Shown: positions 49,322 through 58,785 of the stretch, one piece after another | Position numbering within the stretch: the first letter of the stretch is position 1 | How the letters are laid out: every line of letters begins with the position of its first letter | Assembly: GCA_943370025.1 (NCBI GenBank) | Contig: CALRPI020000006.1 | Location: 38,833 to 102,832, forward strand | Direction of reading: 5' to 3' | DNA from: JAAUUE01 sp943370025 | GTDB taxonomy: Bacteria > Cyanobacteriota > Cyanobacteriia > Cyanobacteriales > JAAUUE01 | DNA length: 64,000 bases | The notes under the pieces: model-generated | What the model was told of the DNA's origin: nothing | The model's database searches: none | The model's input: only the letters and a program-made list of their open reading frames with translations | Made by a program: the position numbers and the translations under genes

Positions 49322-51556
49322 ATGTTACAAAAACTGCTCATTACGAATTGTCCTTCCTCAGGGCAGAAATCTCTTCACCCTTTACACGATCGCCCCAAAA
49401 ATCGATTTCCCCTAATCTTAATCCTGTTAGTTGGGTTACTTGCGATCGATATTATCCCTGCACAGCTAGGGCTGAGGGAAATTATATCCTTCCCCGGTGG
49501 GAATCAGCCTTGGCGGTTAAGTTTAGTTCTATTAGTTTTTACTCAACTGGTGATGTGGTTGTCTCCCTCACCCCGTCCTTGGTCAAGGTTTGCGATCGTC
49601 TCGACTCTCTTAGGTTTGACCTTTCGGTATATTTTCTGGCGGGGTTGGTTTACCTTGAATTGGCATGATCCCCTGAGTATGGTTTTTAGCCTGAGTTTCT
49701 TGGCGATGGAACTGTTGATCATTTTCAATGCCACCGTGCAGTTATTTTTGTTCTTGGGAGAGCGCGATCGCCGTCCCGAAGCTGATCTGCATAGTCTGGC
49801 GGTGCTAGATGGTAGCTACCAACCAGCGATCGATATTCTCATCCCCACCTACAACGAACCAGATTTTGTCCTCCGCCGTACCATCATTGGCTGTCAGGCA
49901 ATGGATTATCCCCACAAGCAGGTGTATCTGCTGGATGATACCAATCGTCCCCAGATTCGCCAACTGGCAAAAGACCTAGGCTGTGCCTACATTACCCGCC
50001 TCGATAACCTTCATGCCAAAGCGGGGAATCTTAACCACGGCCTCAGGCAAACCCGCGGAGAATTAATCACCGTCTTTGATGCCGACTTTGTGCCGACTAA
50101 AAATTTCCTCACCCGGACGGTGGGCTTTTTTCAAGATCGGACGATCGGCTTAGTCCAGACTCACCAGAGCTTTTTCAATCCGGATCCAGCTACCCGCAAC
50201 CTAGGCTTAGAAAATGCCCTGACCCACGAAGTGGAAATATTTTCTCGCTACTATCAGCCCCTGCGGGATGGCTCAGAGACGGCTTTGTGTTATGGCAGTT
50301 CCTTTGTGGTGCGGCGAGAAGCTTTGGAAGAGATCGGCGGCTTTGTCACGGGGACGGTGAGTGAAGACTACTTGACCGGAATCAACCTTTCGTCTCTAGG
50401 CTACCGAGTAATTTATCTGGATGAATCCCTCAGTGCGGGAGTTGTCCCCGATAATATGGCAGGACACATTGCCCAACGCCAACGCTGGGCTAGGGGAACA
50501 ACCCAAGCTTTTTTTGTGAAATCTAACCCCCTGACTATTCCGGGGCTGACCCCCAGACAGCGCCTCGCTCATCTAGAGGGGATTTTGCAATGGTTTACCA
50601 GTATTTGCCAAGTGGCGTTTTTGTTGGCTCCCTTGGGTTATTTTTTCTTGGGGGTGCTGCCCTTGCAAACTACGCTGTCGGACTGGATCTATTATTTTGT
50701 TCCCTACTATGTAATCCAACTAGCCACCTTTAGCTGGTTCAATCGCCATTCTCGATCGGCTCTAATTTCCATGGTCTACTCGGTAATTAGTTGCTTTCCC
50801 ATTGCCATTACTGTGGTGCATACTCTGTTCAGTCCTTTTTCTCAGGGATTCAAGGTGACACCAAAGGGGACAATGAGCGATCGCTCCCACTACAATTGGC
50901 TGCTAGCTAGTCCCGTCATCGTCGTCTTTTGCCTAACTCTGGTTAGTTTAGGAATTAAGCTTTCTCATCTCTGGACAGCAAGTCCTGCTACTCCCCTAAC
51001 TCCCCAAACATTGGCGGCGATTCAGTTGGGATTGTTTTGGGGTTGCTTGAACTTGGTAGTAGAGGCATTGGTAATTATTTCCTTTTGGGATGTCCCCAAG
51101 TTCGATCGCTACGAACGACTGCCTCAAGCATGGGAGGTGGAAATTGATACCGGAACCCAAATTTGGTCGGGAATAACCAGCCATATCTGGGAAGCAGGGG
51201 CTGAAATTAGTCTAGTTATTCCCTCTCATCAGGAATTTCCTAGCCATCTGGAAAGCCTAAAACTCCACTTCCCTCAGCAACAATTGGCAATCACGGGATG
51301 GGTGAAAAAAGCAGCAATATTACCCCAACCAAAGAACCAATTAAAAAAACGACTCAAGGCTGGAAAATTTCCTAGTTTAACGAAGGTTCTCCGGGTACAA
51401 ATTGCCTTTGATACAGATAATATGCCCCAACAAAGAAAGCTGGTGGAAAACTTATTTTGTCAACCCGGTCAATGGCGACCGCAATTCAGCCCCGGAGAAT
51501 TAACCATGCTGGGATTAATGCTCAAAGCTTTAGTTCATCCCCTCAAAAGATTTTAG
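49322..51556 (+). CDS. Cellulose-synthase-like family 2 glycosyltransferase (BcsA-type)
   Basis: 744-aa processive membrane glycosyltransferase. N-terminal helices (about 28-145) precede the catalytic GT-A domain. Its motifs are IDILIPTYNEPDFVLRRTI, VYLLDDTNRP, TVFDADFVP, TVSEDYLTG and IAQRQRWARGT (the Q-x-x-R-W signature). Further helices and a C-terminal cytoplasmic region follow where BcsA has PilZ; a clear PilZ RxxxR motif is not seen here. It would make and export a beta-glucan such as cellulose. No bcsB/bcsC neighbours. A perfect hairpin follows the stop. Confidence 0.88.
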   Translation: MLQKLLITNCPSSGQKSLHPLHDRPKNRFPLILILLVGLLAIDIIPAQLGLREIISFPGGNQPWRLSLVLLVFTQLVMWLSPSPRPWSRFAIVSTLLGLTFRYIFWRGWFTLNWHDPLSMVFSLSFLAMELLIIFNATVQLFLFLGERDRRPEADLHSLAVLDGSYQPAIDILIPTYNEPDFVLRRTIIGCQAMDYPHKQVYLLDDTNRPQIRQLAKDLGCAYITRLDNLHAKAGNLNHGLRQTRGELITVFDADFVPTKNFLTRTVGFFQDRTIGLVQTHQSFFNPDPATRNLGLENALTHEVEIFSRYYQPLRDGSETALCYGSSFVVRREALEEIGGFVTGTVSEDYLTGINLSSLGYRVIYLDESLSAGVVPDNMAGHIAQRQRWARGTTQAFFVKSNPLTIPGLTPRQRLAHLEGILQWFTSICQVAFLLAPLGYFFLGVLPLQTTLSDWIYYFVPYYVIQLATFSWFNRHSRSALISMVYSVISCFPIAITVVHTLFSPFSQGFKVTPKGTMSDRSHYNWLLASPVIVVFCLTLVSLGIKLSHLWTASPATPLTPQTLAAIQLGLFWGCLNLVVEALVIISFWDVPKFDRYERLPQAWEVEIDTGTQIWSGITSHIWEAGAEISLVIPSHQEFPSHLESLKLHFPQQQLAITGWVKKAAILPQPKNQLKKRLKAGKFPSLTKVLRVQIAFDTDNMPQQRKLVENLFCQPGQWRPQFSPGELTMLGLMLKALVHPLKRF

Positions 51557-51560
51557 TAAC

Positions 51561-51619
51561 GGGGACTTATACCAAATCAAAAAATGGTGAAACCATTTTT
51601 TGATTTGGTATAAGTCCCC
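51561..51619. terminator. Perfect 28-bp-arm hairpin downstream of cellulose-synthase-like gene
   Basis: GGGGACTTATACCAAATCAA through ATGGT pairs exactly with its complement across a 3-nt loop (GAA). Positions 51561-51588 and 51592-51619 match at all 28 bases. It begins 4 bp after the stop codon. Its TACCAAATC/GATTTGGTA core matches the ends of the element at 21032-21149, so it may be a minimal mobile hairpin that also terminates transcription. Confidence 0.85.
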
Positions 51620-51689
51620 ACACAGCAAGGTATTCAGAATCTTATTTGTATCAACTATTTGGCAAGATGGTATTATGACTTGCTAGGCT

Positions 51690-52028
51690 CTACTGCATTT
51701 TCAGCCAATTGAATACTTGATCAGCAGTTAATTCTAGAGGCATAAAGGACGGAACTGGCAGCCGATCGCTCCCTACCCATACTTGGGGAGATTGGTTAGG
51801 AGTGAAAATGAGAATCGATCGATCATTCGGGTCTAATAACCATCCTCCTTGGCAACCAGAATCCAAACAGTGGAGGATTTTCTCGATAACTCGGTTCGGA
51901 CTCTGCTCTGGAGACAAAATTTCCATAATCCAATCTGGGGGATGAGCAACATCATCTACCGGTTCACCGTTTTGATCAAACTCAATCTGCTCCCAACGAA
52001 AAATATCCGGCAGATTTGCTGAGAGAGC
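51690..52028 (-). pseudogene. Uma2-family gene, 5'-truncated
   Basis: The open frame starts directly after a TAA and reads ALSANLPDIFRWEQIEFDQN, DWIMEILSPEQSPNRVIEKI, GGWLLDPNDRSI, ending LTADQVFNWLKMQ. This is the C-terminal half of a Uma2 protein; the N-terminal 90 or so residues are missing. An internal ATG at 51926 is not a plausible start. It lies just upstream of ftsH on the opposite strand. Confidence 0.8.
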
Positions 52029-52108
52029 TTAACATTTGTTAAGATTAGCAAGTAAAGTTAAGATTAAGATATAACTTCCCCAGATCACACCCCTAGGAGG
52101 GATTACGA

Positions 52109-53956
52109 GTGAATAGCAATAATAAAAAATGGAGAAACGCTGGACTGTACACCCTGCTTGCGATCGTAGTCATCGCCCTAGGCACAGCCTTACTAGATAA
52201 GCAACCTGCTGCCAAAGAAACATGGAAGTATAGCCGTTTAATCTCTGAAGTTCGCAGTGGCAAAGTAGAAACCGTGCGGATGAGTGCCGATCGCACCCGT
52301 GCCTTAGTAGTAGCACAGGATGGCAGCCAAGTATTGGTGAACTTGCCCAACGATCCCCAACTAATTAATATCCTGACTACTAATAATGTCGATATTTCCG
52401 TCCTGCCCCAAGGAGATGATGGACAGTTGCTCCGGGGTTTAAGTAGCTTCTTGATTCCTGTCTTGTTGGTGGTTGGTCTATTCTTCCTTGTCCGCCGCGC
52501 CCAAAATGGTCCCGGTTCCCAAGCCATGAACTTTGGTAAATCCAAAGCACGAGTGCAAATGGAACCCCAAACCCAAGTCACCTTCGGGGATGTCGCGGGG
52601 ATTGACCAAGCAAAATTAGAACTAAATGAAGTCGTAGATTTCCTGAAGAATGCCGATCGCTTCACCGCCGTAGGCGCAAAGATTCCTAAAGGCGTGCTTC
52701 TCGTTGGCCCTCCGGGAACTGGAAAAACCCTCCTCGCCCGGGCTGTAGCTGGGGAAGCGGGAGTACCTTTCTTCTCTATTTCTGGTTCAGAGTTTGTGGA
52801 AATGTTTGTCGGTGTGGGTGCTTCCCGCGTCCGAGATTTGTTTGAACAAGCCAAAACCAATGCTCCCTGTATTGTTTTTATTGATGAAATTGATGCCGTC
52901 GGTCGGCAACGGGGAGCAGGCTTAGGTGGTGGTAATGATGAACGGGAACAAACCCTGAACCAACTCCTGACCGAAATGGATGGTTTTGAGGGCAACACCG
53001 GAATTATCATTATCGCTGCGACTAACCGCCCTGATGTATTGGATGCGGCTCTGCTCCGTCCCGGTAGATTCGATCGCCAAGTAGTAGTCGATCGCCCAGA
53101 TTATGCTGGCAGACTAGAAATTCTCAACGTCCATGCCAGAGGCAAAACCCTGAGCAAAGATGTGGATCTAGAAAAAATTGCCCGCCGGACTCCCGGTTTC
53201 ACTGGTGCTGATTTATCTAACTTGTTGAATGAAGCAGCAATTTTGGCAGCTCGCCGCAGTTTGACTGAGATTTCTATGGATGAAGTCAATGATGCGATCG
53301 ATCGGGTCTTGGCTGGTCCCGAAAAGAAAGACCGGGTGATGAGCGAGAAGCGGAAAACCCTCGTGGCTTACCACGAAGCAGGCCATGCCCTTGTGGGAGC
53401 ATTGATGCCCGATTATGACCCTGTGCAAAAAATCAGCATCATCCCTCGTGGTCGGGCTGGTGGATTGACTTGGTTCACCCCTAGCGAAGACCGTATGGAT
53501 TCTGGCTTGTATTCCCGCTCCTACCTGCAAAACCAGATGGCTGTAGCCCTTGGTGGTCGGATCGCCGAAGAAATTATCTTTGGTGAAGAAGAAGTTACTA
53601 CTGGAGCTTCCAATGACTTGCAACAGGTGGCACGGGTTGCGCGGCAGATGATCACCCGCTTTGGTATGAGTGATCGCTTGGGTCCTGTGGCTCTTGGTCG
53701 CCAATCAGGAAATATGTTCCTCGGTCGGGATATTGCCAGCGATCGAGATTTCTCTGATGCGACGGCAGCTACCATTGATGATGAAGTCCGTGCTCTAGTC
53801 GATGAAGCTTATCTACGAGCGAAGGATGTCCTCGTGAGCAACCGTCAAATCTTGGATAAGATTGCTTCGATGTTAGTAGAAAAAGAAACCGTTGATGCCG
53901 AAGAATTGCAACAAATCTTGGCAACCAACGATGTAAAAATGGCATCGATCGCCTAG
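52109..53956 (+). CDS. ftsH: ATP-dependent zinc metalloprotease FtsH
   Basis: A 615-aa membrane-anchored AAA+ protease for quality control, in cyanobacteria mainly thylakoid protein turnover. GTG start 52109 has Shine-Dalgarno AGGAGG 11 nt upstream. Membrane helices are at about 12-29 and 108-127. The AAA domain has GPPGTGKTLLARAVAG, Walker B CIVFIDEID and the second region of homology ATNRPDVLDAALLRPGRFDR. The zinc site is HEAGH (about 421-425), with the third ligand region GASNDLQQVARVAR. Which of the usual four cyanobacterial FtsH paralogues this is cannot be told by eye. Confidence 0.96.
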   Translation: MNSNNKKWRNAGLYTLLAIVVIALGTALLDKQPAAKETWKYSRLISEVRSGKVETVRMSADRTRALVVAQDGSQVLVNLPNDPQLINILTTNNVDISVLPQGDDGQLLRGLSSFLIPVLLVVGLFFLVRRAQNGPGSQAMNFGKSKARVQMEPQTQVTFGDVAGIDQAKLELNEVVDFLKNADRFTAVGAKIPKGVLLVGPPGTGKTLLARAVAGEAGVPFFSISGSEFVEMFVGVGASRVRDLFEQAKTNAPCIVFIDEIDAVGRQRGAGLGGGNDEREQTLNQLLTEMDGFEGNTGIIIIAATNRPDVLDAALLRPGRFDRQVVVDRPDYAGRLEILNVHARGKTLSKDVDLEKIARRTPGFTGADLSNLLNEAAILAARRSLTEISMDEVNDAIDRVLAGPEKKDRVMSEKRKTLVAYHEAGHALVGALMPDYDPVQKISIIPRGRAGGLTWFTPSEDRMDSGLYSRSYLQNQMAVALGGRIAEEIIFGEEEVTTGASNDLQQVARVARQMITRFGMSDRLGPVALGRQSGNMFLGRDIASDRDFSDATAATIDDEVRALVDEAYLRAKDVLVSNRQILDKIASMLVEKETVDAEELQQILATNDVKMASIA

Positions 53957-53983
53957 ATTGTCCAGCCATTTATAAAACTTTGA

Positions 53984-54023
53984 TCCCGATTAATCGTCCT
54001 GAAAGTAGGATAATTAATCGGGA
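53984..54023 (+). terminator. ftsH downstream hairpin
   Basis: TCCCGATTAAT and ATTAATCGGGA form an 11-bp stem with an inner loop, 27 bp after the ftsH stop, followed by TAAGTTT. It separates ftsH from the CHAT-protease gene. Confidence 0.6.
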
Positions 54024-54059
54024 TAAGTTTATGTATGTATTTACTTTTGACCATCTGCT

Positions 54060-57000
54060 ATGTCGTATCAAAAGTTTCTCTATCAGGTGTGTGTACTGTC
54101 TTGCTACTCTAGCTTTGCCTTTTTTAGTCAGATCAATCCAGCCCGATCGCAGATCACCCCCAATGGTGCTGGCACTGTAGTTAATCCCCAAGGCAACCAG
54201 ATCAATATCACCGGAGGAACTCAGGCTGGAGCTAATCTTTTCCATAGTTTCCGGGATTTCAATGTCAATTCAGCCCAGATTGCCAACTTTCTCAGCAATC
54301 CCCAAATTCAGAATATTCTCGCCAGAGTCAACGGTGGGAACCCATCTTTCATTAATGGCTTATTGCAAGTTACTGGGGGAAATTCCAATTTATTTTTGAT
54401 GAATCCTGCGGGGATAGTTTTTGGACAGGGAGCCAGCTTAAATATCCCAGCCAGTTTTACCGCCACGACAGCGAATCAAATTGGCTTTGGGAATAATTTA
54501 TTTAATGCTTTTGGGGATAACAATTTTTCAGCTCTAATTGGAAATCCCGATAGTTTTATTTTTACCACAACTCAAGCTGGAAGCATTGTCAATGCAGGGA
54601 ATTTGGCAGTAGGTAGTGGTCAGAATATTAGTCTGATAGCTGGAAATACAATTAATACTGGCAGATTAACTAGTCCCGGTGGTGAGATTCAGGTTGTGGC
54701 TGTGCCGGGAACGAATCGAGTGAGGTTATCTCAGCCAGGGCAGGTGTTGAGTTTAGAAATCGTTCCCCCGGTGGATGGCACACTCAGGGCAGTAGATTTA
54801 CCTGCTTTACTTACAGGCAGTGACTTACTGGGGATTCAGGTTAATCCCACTGGACAAGTGCAGGTAGCGGGGACGAGTTTACCGAATCAGCAAGGATTGG
54901 CTGTGGCATCGGGCAGGATCGATGTCAGTAGCACGATTGGGAATGGTGGTACAGTGCAGGTGATGGGCGATCGCGTGGCTGCTCTCAACTCCCGGATTAA
55001 TGCCAATGGAGCAACCGGAGGTGGGACAGTGCTTTTGGGAGGGGAATATTTGGGAGGTAGAGATACGGGAATTGCTCCAGAATTTAGGTTTAATTCTCAG
55101 CGCACATTAGTAGATAGAAATTCCTTAATCAGGGCTAATGCTACCGTCACCGGAGAAGGGGGCAGAGTAATAGTTTGGGCGGATCAAAACACGGGATATT
55201 TTGGCAGAATCACTGGGCGGGGAGCTACAGGGAGAGGTGCATTTGTCGAGGTATCGGGAAGAGAAAATTTAGCTTTTGATGGACGGGTAGAAATACCGGG
55301 AGCTAATGGCTTATTTGGTACTTTATTACTGGATCCGACAAATATTACGATCGTTCCCGGCGCAAACAATAGCCAAGCTGATGATGGACAAGTAAATGTA
55401 GATGCCACCATCCTCATTAGTGATACGCCAGCCAATATGACTATCTCGGCTGGAGCCTTAGCCGCTATTCCTGCTACCACAGCGATCGACATTAAAGCCA
55501 GTGGCAATATTGATTTTCAATCAGATATTACTCTTGACGGTGGTTTTGCTGCACCATCAATTTCTTTCACTGCGGCAACTGTTACATCAGGTGCATTTAC
55601 ATTGAGCACCAGAGGAAGAGGATTAAATATAGTTGCCAATACTATCAATATTCCAAACCTTTCTATTGATACAGGCCTTGGTGCTTTTGGTCTTAGTGGC
55701 TCTATTGACTTCACTTCTTCTCAAGGAAGTATTATCACTGGAAATATTAGCACTTCGGCTGTCAATGGTAGTGGAGGTTCTATTAATTTCACTTCTCAAG
55801 GAGATATCATAAGTGACAGACTTGGCACTAGCACTAATGTTGGTGATGGTGGAAATGTAAACTTAACTGCCCAAGGAAATATTTCCATTCTTGGTCTTGG
55901 CATTTTCACAACTGTTAATACTATTGGAGATAGTGGTGCAGTAACTCTTCGTTCTCAAGGAAATATATTAGTTGGCAATAACATCACAACCAGTAATGCT
56001 AATCAAGGAAATAGTGGAGCCATTAATCTCAATGCCATAGGAAATATTACTACTGGGGGCATTAACAGTAGTTCCACGAATAGCAATGGGGGAGCCATTA
56101 ATCTTAATTCCCAAGGAGATATTACCACTGGCATTATTGGTGCCGCTACTAATACTGGTAATGGTGGCTCTATCAACTTTACTACTCTTCAAGGAAATAT
56201 TACCACTGGATCTATTGGTACCGCAGCCGTCACTGGCAATGGCGGAGCCGTTAACTTTACTGCCCCCGGCAATATTATTACTGGAGGTGTTGCAACTAAT
56301 GTCACCGGCGCTGGTGATGGCGGGGCTATTAGCTTGACTTCTCAAAGTAGTATTGTCACCAATGACATTACTACTGCTAGTGCTGCGGGGAGTGGAGGAT
56401 TGTTGATCCTCAATGCCCCTAATGGCAGTATTGTTGCTAATTCGATCCGCTCTCAAGGGACAAATCTGGGTAATAGAAGTGGAGCGATTATTATCAATGC
56501 AGGGAATCTATTCCGAGTACCTACTCTGTTCGGTGGTCTGTGTGGTGCTGGTACTAGCATCTGTAGTGGTGGACTAGGTGGTGCTGGTGATGGTGCAGTA
56601 AATATTCGCCATGGTGGTGGGTTAGGGACACCTTTTACTGTTGGTAATGCAACTATTAATGGCACAGCCGGAGCAATTAATGCTGGGGCAGGAAATATCC
56701 CGATTACCTTCAATGTCCCCCCCGGTACTTACGAGACTGGGAACATCAACATTATCACCCAAGGTCCTCCTCCTCCTATTTCCCTTGATCTACTCTTGCT
56801 GCTTCTCAACCCCACTCCACCTGCAACGCCGCCTCCAGCGATCGTAGGAGCAGAACCAGAGCCAGAACCTGTAGCAGTAAACCTGCCCAGCCCATCTCCC
56901 ATCCCAATTCCCCTGCCTAGCCCATCTCCAACTCCTCTGCCCCTACCAACCCCGATTCCCATACCAACTCCCAGCCCATTACCAATTCCTAGCCCAACTC

Positions 57001-58403
57001 CTATCCCAGACCCACCTCTGCGGACTACTCTGACCGGGGGTAATACCAATCCTCCTCTACCTCCCATAGTTTCAGAACCTCTCTCTGGCAGCCTGACTCT
57101 AATTACCAATCCCTCCAGTGCAGAAATATCACCGAAGCTAGTTAGCTTAGAACAATCTTTTCAAAACGAATTTCAACAATATCTAGGTATAACTCCTCAG
57201 ATCAGCTCCCCTCGGAATACGCAAGAAACCCAAGTTATCCTGAATCAAATCCGGGAGTCAACTGGAATTAAACCCGGATTGATGTATATTTTCTTTACTC
57301 CTGCCGAGGGAGCAGATAACTTCAGTGGTGCAAACTTTGTCCGGCAAACTAATCGGATTGCCAAGGATACTGATATCCTCGAAGCTGTGGTTGTGACAGG
57401 TACAGGGCAACCCGTGCGAGTTCGTTTACCCGGAGCTACCCGTCGCCAAGTGATTGAGGTTGCCAATAATTTCCGCTCCGAGGTGACGAATTTCCGTAGC
57501 TCTCGTGGTTTCCTGATTCCGGCTCAACAAATGTATAAGTGGATTTTGGAGCCGCTGGAGGCAGAACTCCAAAAACAGGGGATTACTAATTTAGTATTTT
57601 TGCTAGATTCGGGATTGCGATCGATCCCCCTCGCCGCCATGCATGATGGCAAAGGATTTATCGTCGAGCGCTATAGTGTGGGGTTAATCCCTTCCCTGAA
57701 TCTCACCCCCCTTGATCACATTCCCCTCCAAGGTTCCCAAGTTTTGGCGATGGGAGCCACTACTTTTGGTAATTCTGGCTTAAGCCCTTTACCGGCTGTT
57801 TCTTTAGAATTAAATACCGTCAGTCAGCTATGGCAGGGGTCAGAATTTCTGAACGATCGCTTCACTCTTAATAACCTAATTCAGCAGAGACGAGATACAC
57901 CATTTCGGATGATTCATCTGGCAACTCATGGAGTCTTCAATCCGGGCGATCGATCCAATTCCTACATTCAACTATGGGATCAGCGCCTTGGCTTAAACCA
58001 GCTAGACCAGCTTAATTGGGGAAATCCTCCAGTGGATTTATTAGTTCTCAGTGCCTGTCAAACTGCATTAGGAGATAAGGATGCAGAATTGGGTTTTGCG
58101 GGGTTAGCCGTCAGTGCTGGAGTTAGAACTGCTTTAGCTAGTCTATGGCAAGTGAACGATGCGGCAACTTTGGGCTTGATGACTAAGTTCTATCAGCAAT
58201 TGCAAGTTACTACGACAAAATCTGAGTCTTTACGTCAGGCACAGTTGGCAATGATTCGGGGAGAGGTGCGTTTGGAAGATGGAAATCTGGTGACTGCTGA
58301 TGGCAGGATTCCTTTAACTGCGGAACTCAAGGAATTAGGCAATCTCCGGCTCAATCATCCTTACTACTGGAGTGCTTTTACCCTGGTGGGCAATCCTTGG
58401 TAG
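54060..58403 (+). CDS. Two-partner-secretion (FhaB-like) protein fused to a C-terminal CHAT protease domain
   Basis: 1447 aa. A signal peptide (cleavage near ARS-QITPN, about residue 30) leads into a TPS/haemagglutination-activity domain with NPQGNQINITGGTQAGANLF, LFLMNPAGIVFGQGASLNIP and FTATTANQIGF. From about 480 to 860 lies a parallel beta-helix-like region with repeats of GNGGSINFTSQGDITTG. A Pro-Ser-Thr linker (about 905-985) follows. The CHAT domain (about 1080-1447) has His1290 in HLATHG and Cys1333 in LSACQTA, the caspase-like catalytic dyad, and ends NHPYYWSAFTLVGNPW. It is likely exported by an FhaC-type transporter, not in this window. Proteolysis outside the cell is inferred. Confidence 0.92.
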   Translation: MSYQKFLYQVCVLSCYSSFAFFSQINPARSQITPNGAGTVVNPQGNQINITGGTQAGANLFHSFRDFNVNSAQIANFLSNPQIQNILARVNGGNPSFINGLLQVTGGNSNLFLMNPAGIVFGQGASLNIPASFTATTANQIGFGNNLFNAFGDNNFSALIGNPDSFIFTTTQAGSIVNAGNLAVGSGQNISLIAGNTINTGRLTSPGGEIQVVAVPGTNRVRLSQPGQVLSLEIVPPVDGTLRAVDLPALLTGSDLLGIQVNPTGQVQVAGTSLPNQQGLAVASGRIDVSSTIGNGGTVQVMGDRVAALNSRINANGATGGGTVLLGGEYLGGRDTGIAPEFRFNSQRTLVDRNSLIRANATVTGEGGRVIVWADQNTGYFGRITGRGATGRGAFVEVSGRENLAFDGRVEIPGANGLFGTLLLDPTNITIVPGANNSQADDGQVNVDATILISDTPANMTISAGALAAIPATTAIDIKASGNIDFQSDITLDGGFAAPSISFTAATVTSGAFTLSTRGRGLNIVANTINIPNLSIDTGLGAFGLSGSIDFTSSQGSIITGNISTSAVNGSGGSINFTSQGDIISDRLGTSTNVGDGGNVNLTAQGNISILGLGIFTTVNTIGDSGAVTLRSQGNILVGNNITTSNANQGNSGAINLNAIGNITTGGINSSSTNSNGGAINLNSQGDITTGIIGAATNTGNGGSINFTTLQGNITTGSIGTAAVTGNGGAVNFTAPGNIITGGVATNVTGAGDGGAISLTSQSSIVTNDITTASAAGSGGLLILNAPNGSIVANSIRSQGTNLGNRSGAIIINAGNLFRVPTLFGGLCGAGTSICSGGLGGAGDGAVNIRHGGGLGTPFTVGNATINGTAGAINAGAGNIPITFNVPPGTYETGNINIITQGPPPPISLDLLLLLLNPTPPATPPPAIVGAEPEPEPVAVNLPSPSPIPIPLPSPSPTPLPLPTPIPIPTPSPLPIPSPTPIPDPPLRTTLTGGNTNPPLPPIVSEPLSGSLTLITNPSSAEISPKLVSLEQSFQNEFQQYLGITPQISSPRNTQETQVILNQIRESTGIKPGLMYIFFTPAEGADNFSGANFVRQTNRIAKDTDILEAVVVTGTGQPVRVRLPGATRRQVIEVANNFRSEVTNFRSSRGFLIPAQQMYKWILEPLEAELQKQGITNLVFLLDSGLRSIPLAAMHDGKGFIVERYSVGLIPSLNLTPLDHIPLQGSQVLAMGATTFGNSGLSPLPAVSLELNTVSQLWQGSEFLNDRFTLNNLIQQRRDTPFRMIHLATHGVFNPGDRSNSYIQLWDQRLGLNQLDQLNWGNPPVDLLVLSACQTALGDKDAELGFAGLAVSAGVRTALASLWQVNDAATLGLMTKFYQQLQVTTTKSESLRQAQLAMIRGEVRLEDGNLVTADGRIPLTAELKELGNLRLNHPYYWSAFTLVGNPW

Positions 58404-58493
58404 AGCGATCGTTAGCTTCATCCTGTGGTCAAATGTATTGCGAATCCAGATTGCAATAGCAGGAGACAAATGTGCATCGATCCAGATTTTCAT
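58335..58493 (-). pseudogene. DUF5615 PIN-like toxin stub
   Basis: ATG 58493 overlaps the DUF433 stop (ATGA) and encodes MKIWIDAHLSPAIAIWIRNT then FD, the exact start of DUF5615 PIN-like toxins. Homology ends near 58428. The frame then continues through the antisense end of the CHAT gene to a stop at 58335. Only the first strand and first acidic residue of the fold remain. Confidence 0.75.
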
Positions 58494-58714
58494 GCCACTA
58501 AAACCGGATGATTAAGCTTCCGCGAGGCATATAAAAGTGATGCTCTCAGATCATCTTCCTCAAGATCAGGCATTTCATCTAGAATTTCTCCTGCGCTTAA
58601 ACCTGCTGCGAATAAATCTAGCACGTCTGATACCCGGATTCTCATTCCTCGAATACAGGGGCGACCACCGCACTGCCGAGGATTAAATGTAATTCTGGAA
58701 AGTAGTTCCGGCAT
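58490..58714 (-). CDS. DUF433 antitoxin-like protein
   Basis: 74 aa with the DUF433 pattern ITFNPRQCGGRPCIRGMRIR, VSDVLDLFAAGLSAGEIL, DMPDLEEDDLRASLLYASRK-like end (EMPDLEEDDLRASLLYA). DUF433 proteins are winged-helix antitoxins normally paired with a DUF5615 toxin. The toxin here is reduced to a 22-residue stub, so this is an orphan antitoxin. ATG 58714. Confidence 0.88.
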   Translation of the reverse strand: MPELLSRITFNPRQCGGRPCIRGMRIRVSDVLDLFAAGLSAGEILDEMPDLEEDDLRASLLYASRKLNHPVLVA

Positions 58715-58785
58715 AAGGTAGCTCTTACGATGTTTAGAATCTATTGTGAACTAGATTACTCAAAATTTTAACAAAACAGAATAAG

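Noticed and set aside
52093..53010. 305-codon antisense frame across ftsH
   Set aside because: Shadow of the strongly conserved ftsH coding sequence; no homology and no ribosome site.
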